Shown in pieces: positions 60,389-64,000 of a stretch of DNA of 64,000 nt (position 1 is the first letter of the stretch; every line of letters starts with the position of its first letter). The stretch spans positions 3,241,501 to 3,305,500 of the forward strand of contig CM028924.1 in assembly GCA_016801845.1 (NCBI GenBank). Direction: 5' to 3'. The DNA is from Polydactylus sextarius. Its lineage: Eukaryota > Chordata > Actinopteri > Polynemidae. Made by a program: the position numbers and the translations under genes. The notes under the pieces are model-generated. The model made no database searches and was not told the DNA's origin. It was given only the letters and a program-made list of their open reading frames with translations.

Positions 60389-60418
60389 GACAGAAAATAA
60401 GATGACAGAAAATAAGGA
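60389..60418 (+). repeat. Two 15-bp tandem units
   Basis: GACAGAAAATAAG occurs at 60389 and again at 60404, a recent small tandem duplication. Confidence 0.9.
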
Positions 60419-63338
60419 CCATCACATGGACCGTTTTCATTTCTCATATTTGTTTCTGTTTTGTTTGTTTTTTCTCTATAGACATGGAGACCTGATGCCT
60501 CAATCAATCATATTTCAAGAGTCTAAAGTCAGAAACTGCTGTAACTCTTGTAAATGTGTCAGCAACAGGGGTTAGATACATACGTACAAACGTGGATGTT
60601 TTTTTATCAAACATGCATCAGCTGCTGCCTCAAAATCTGTGTTAAGACGCTCAAATATTAACACCAATTAACTGTGAGTCAGTAACTTGTATTTTTAATG
60701 TTAATTATAGAGTCAACCAAGCAGAACATACTCAAACATCATTCTGGATGTGTTGTTTGAGTCTAACCCCATCATCATAAATCTATGCAGATGTTAATCC
60801 TTCATATATATAGATGCATCCACACAAACATATGATACAGCCAGAGGAAAGGAACAAGATAAATTCAAATCTATTGCTTTTTTTTTTTAATGGAAGTGCA
60901 GCATCGAGCAATCAGGCTGGAATAAATTCAAAGGCGTAAACATGTAAACATTTTTCTTTCTCTATGTGTTGAAGAAAACCCAAGACACTAGAACCTGTCA
61001 GTTCTTACTGATAACATATAAATGATACCTACAAAAGAGGATGTGGAAGATTTTTTTCCCAGCTGGCTTCCTGCCCATGGAGGAGACATAACAACATGTT
61101 TTCAGTGTCTCAGTTTAGAGGCTAAATTCCCCCGCGCCCTCTAAAATACACACAGTTGTGGAGACTAATTGGCCATAAATGCACCTTGTACACCTATGAT
61201 TCCTTGTTTGACCGAAGGGATCGTTCACTACACCTCCTGACCGACAATTAAACTGTTACCTGGGCCGCTGGCTGGCTGCGGTGACGATGTGTGTGTTTGT
61301 GTGTGTGCACGACACATGAAGAAGTCACACGTCATGGATTATCACCATGATGTTGTTCCCAATACTGGGAAACTGAGACAAAAGACTTCAACCATTAAGA
61401 CACTTTGAGTAGAGCGACAAAAATATATAATATACAGATTTAAAAAAAGAACTAATTTATTCACATTATTGCCCGACTTTAGACTTTTGTCTCTTAACAA
61501 ATCTGTTTTAAAAGCATTGCTTTGGGTTTTGTTCAAAAATAATGTCTGGATCCACATTGCACATTTCTCAAAAGTCAAACCAGATCAAACGAGGTGACTC
61601 TGGATGGATTATTGACTGAATTATCTCTCCTCAAAGCGATAAGTTTAAAACAGTTCACAGTTTCTGTAATCTGGTCTTGTCTAAAACTGCAGAGGTTCAG
61701 TCAGAAATCTGTGTTTCTTCAAAAAGAATATAGCTGAGGGCCGTCTTATCTCTCAATCCAAATAGGAAGGTGTGTCAATACAAAGGACGTTTTGTTCCAT
61801 TTCCATTTAATTCAACCTTTATCTAACTAGACAGCGCAATTAAGATTTTTTTGATATGTAATTGATACATTCACACCAGAGATATTTGTGTCTCTCTGGG
61901 CTCTTTATCTCTTTTCTTTTCTATAAAATAAACTTTTGTCAATCTGCGAGAAAACAGCCACACTGACCAAAAACCCTCTTTGATCCCATCATCCAATTCA
62001 TCTACTGCAACCTTTGGTGACGGCCCTTTTTTGGCTGTTAAAAGAACCTATCAGACATCTGTCTTCTTCTGCCTGGAGGGATAAAACAAACACACACACG
62101 GCAAAAAGTTAAGGTAGTGGCCATGAGGGAAACAGGGTGAAGAGTCAGGATTATGCACAGTAGGTGCCAAGTAAAGTAAATTTAATTAGTGGGATAAAGC
62201 AACGATGAAAATACGGTTACTGATCTTTGCAGTGCAACAAATATCAGCAACTTCCTAAATAATTATTTCCAAAGCTGAAGTGAAAGTATGAAACTAACAT
62301 AAAATAGGGATTTTAATTAAATGGCCTGGTCTGTGAGAGTATTTTCAAGTCATCAGTAGTAGATGGTCAGGGTTTAGAGATGGTGCATCAATTTAGAAAT
62401 CAGATCTGTATGAATTAAATGTTCCTGTTAATACACTTTGTCCACCATGTTTTCTACATGGATTTTTATTGCTTCAGGGTTGATTATTTCACTTTTCACA
62501 GCCATTTGAATTAACAGCAAATGGCTGAAAAACACAAACAAGCAGATATAAACACACATTAAATCAAGTTTAATTTTGTATTTTTTCTCATTATACATTT
62601 AACATTTCTACTACATTTAGATGGAAACTTGACTTGTGTCTCCCTCTATCTTTCTTTTAGTCTGAACAAAAGTCTGAAACCCACAAGTTCTCAGCATCAG
62701 CAACAACTGTCGCCAGCTCTAATTTACACTTTAACTTAAGCATTTATGAGGTGAGAACGGTGTCTATAGGTGAAACTAATTAAGTGGATGAATGAGGTCG
62801 TTAAGCTGAGAAGTTAAAACTAGTGGGAAACTTTTAGGCTTAATTGTTTAGATGAATGAACCAGGGGTTAATTCTTAAATTCAAATCTAAATAATTCAGG
62901 AAAACAGAGATTTCTGAAGGAAATCTACCATATAGATGAGAGTATGAAGGGGTATTTTTTAAGAATATGTTTTTCCCTTTTTTAAAAAGTCTACCCCATC
63001 CCACATCTAAGCAGCCAGTGGGAAATACTTGTGCAACAAGGACATGAATCCACATCAGCTTTCCAACTGCCAATTGTGTTTGATGGAGCACCGAGCCAAG
63101 TCCGAAGCGCAGCAGCCAAAAGATTGAAACTGCATCCCTGCAGTGGTGGGCGAGTGTTTCTCTTGCAGCATCACCACCCCTGGTTTTAGTCTTACTTTAC
63201 ACATAAAAACTCCAATGTACAATCTGTACTAGATTATATGAGAGTCGAGGGAAAAGAGCAAAAATTGCTCAGATGAATCATCAAAAGCTTCAAGAACAAC
63301 TGGGGATTTTTAAAACCAACAATTTGCAAGTTTTTGGG
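60419..63338. other. Non-coding stretch, no gene seen
   Basis: AT-rich. A repeat-free patch at 61125-61270 (CGCGCCCTCTAAAAT, GACTAATTGGCC, ACCGACAATTAAAC) could be regulatory. No coding signal. Confidence 0.55.
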
Positions 63339-63357
63339 AAAAAAAAAAAAAAAAAAA
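63339..63357. repeat. Poly(A) tract (19 A)
   Basis: Uninterrupted run of 19 A followed by CAAAC. Confidence 0.95.
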
Positions 63358-63906
63358 CAAACAGTCCACATGACGCAGCCACACAGAGATGCAGGGAAGA
63401 GAGGCATACGATCAAAGATGAGAGACCAAGTACAAAGGAAGAGGGAGGAAGAGACAAAAGAGGCAAACGTGAATGAGTCACAGCGGCAACGTCTCTGGAG
63501 CTGGAGCCGACAGAAAACTAAACAGACCAACAGAAAGTCTATGAAAAAGAATCGAGGAGAAGGAGTGAGTAACAAAGAGAAAGGTCACGGCCATAATTGG
63601 GGCCATTTATCATGGGACAGTTTTAGGAGTAGGTGTTATGTCCCATTCATCCATTGAACCAGTGGCTTTCTGAGTGGCTGTTGATAAGACAGTCTGGAGC
63701 CAGTCCAGCCTGCAAACTGCCTCCTGTCCTTTTACTGCTGCGCAAAACTTGAAAATCTGCTCATACATTTTAACACATATAGCATTGAGCCTCATTTACA
63801 TTTGTCTCATATATTATATAAAATCCAAATTTGCAGTGTTAAGACACTTCCACATGTATTTAAGTTGTTTAAGATGAATAAGTTCTCTCTGTTATTTTCT
63901 TCGTAG
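63358..63906. other. Non-coding stretch, possible 3' end of an intron
   Basis: Purine-rich at 63395-63560, then AT-rich into a pyrimidine tract (about 63880-63906) that ends in the acceptor of the weak exon candidate. Confidence 0.4.
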
Positions 63907-63960
63907 AACCTGAAGGCCACACTTCCCCTGATGAGAACAGATGGAGGAGAAGTGGAACAG
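63907..63960 (+). CDS. Weak internal exon candidate, product unrecognised
   Basis: A pyrimidine tract TTCTCTCTGTTATTTTCTTCGTAG ends at 63906. The next 54 nt (18 codons) are open in the phase-0 frame, NLKATLPLMRTDGGEVEQ, and end in GAACAG before GTTAAT at 63961, a moderate donor. Length is a multiple of three. The frame runs into a stop 9 nt past the donor. The residues match no family I know, and other phases are not excluded. It could equally be an exon of a non-coding RNA or chance. Confidence 0.22.
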
Positions 63961-64000
63961 GTTAATAGATGAACCTCTACAATCCAAATGCCACATCAAT

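Noticed and set aside
1..64000. tRNA, rRNA, snRNA, CRISPR array, integrase, phage or defence-system genes
   Set aside because: Looked for internal promoter boxes, regular spacer arrays and domain motifs in all frames; none found, and the sequence is vertebrate in character.

Overview
The window reads as vertebrate, most probably teleost (ray-finned fish), nuclear DNA that is almost entirely non-coding. Support for this: low CpG outside one short island, very dense CA/GT and other microsatellites, a decayed mariner transposon, and degenerate copies of dispersed repeat types that I recall from many teleost genomes. No bacterial, phage, organellar or viral gene structure is visible, and no open frame gives a recognisable host protein. 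The only recognisable protein-coding ancestry is a broken mariner transposase on the minus strand.

Layout: bases 1-530 hold an isolated CpG-rich block with an ATG in good Kozak context followed by a consensus splice donor, all on the minus strand. It looks like the promoter and first exon of a gene running off the left edge. From about 0.5 to 63.9 kb I see intergenic or intronic DNA: microsatellites, repeat relics, and several AT-rich, homeobox-motif-rich patches that look like candidate cis-regulatory elements. At the far right (63907-63960, plus strand) a short segment has an acceptor and a donor around 18 open codons, a weak exon candidate.

The main structural landmarks are: an LINE/SINE 3'-tail relic (3.8-4.05 kb); a repeat-derived tract with an 18-bp inverted repeat (12.1-12.9 kb); a 21-bp-period minisatellite carrying AGGTCA-like half-sites (17.98-18.08 kb); a compound CA/TA/TG palindrome next to the mariner relic (30.74-31.81 kb); a pure 91-unit GAA tract (34.08-34.35 kb); two related repeats both ending in CA tracts (40.5 and 57.8 kb); a CTC/CTCCT polypyrimidine tract (50.6-50.8 kb); and an (AT)33 tract (59.65-59.71 kb).

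The genes do not form an operon or system. If both edge exons are real, the minus-strand gene on the left and the plus-strand gene on the right would be transcribed away from each other, with the whole window as their shared upstream region; a single large intron is not excluded. I found no convincing new biological system. The items most worth a second look are the GAA tract, the 21-bp half-site array, the two-catalytic-residue loss in the mariner relic, and the homeobox-rich candidate enhancers.
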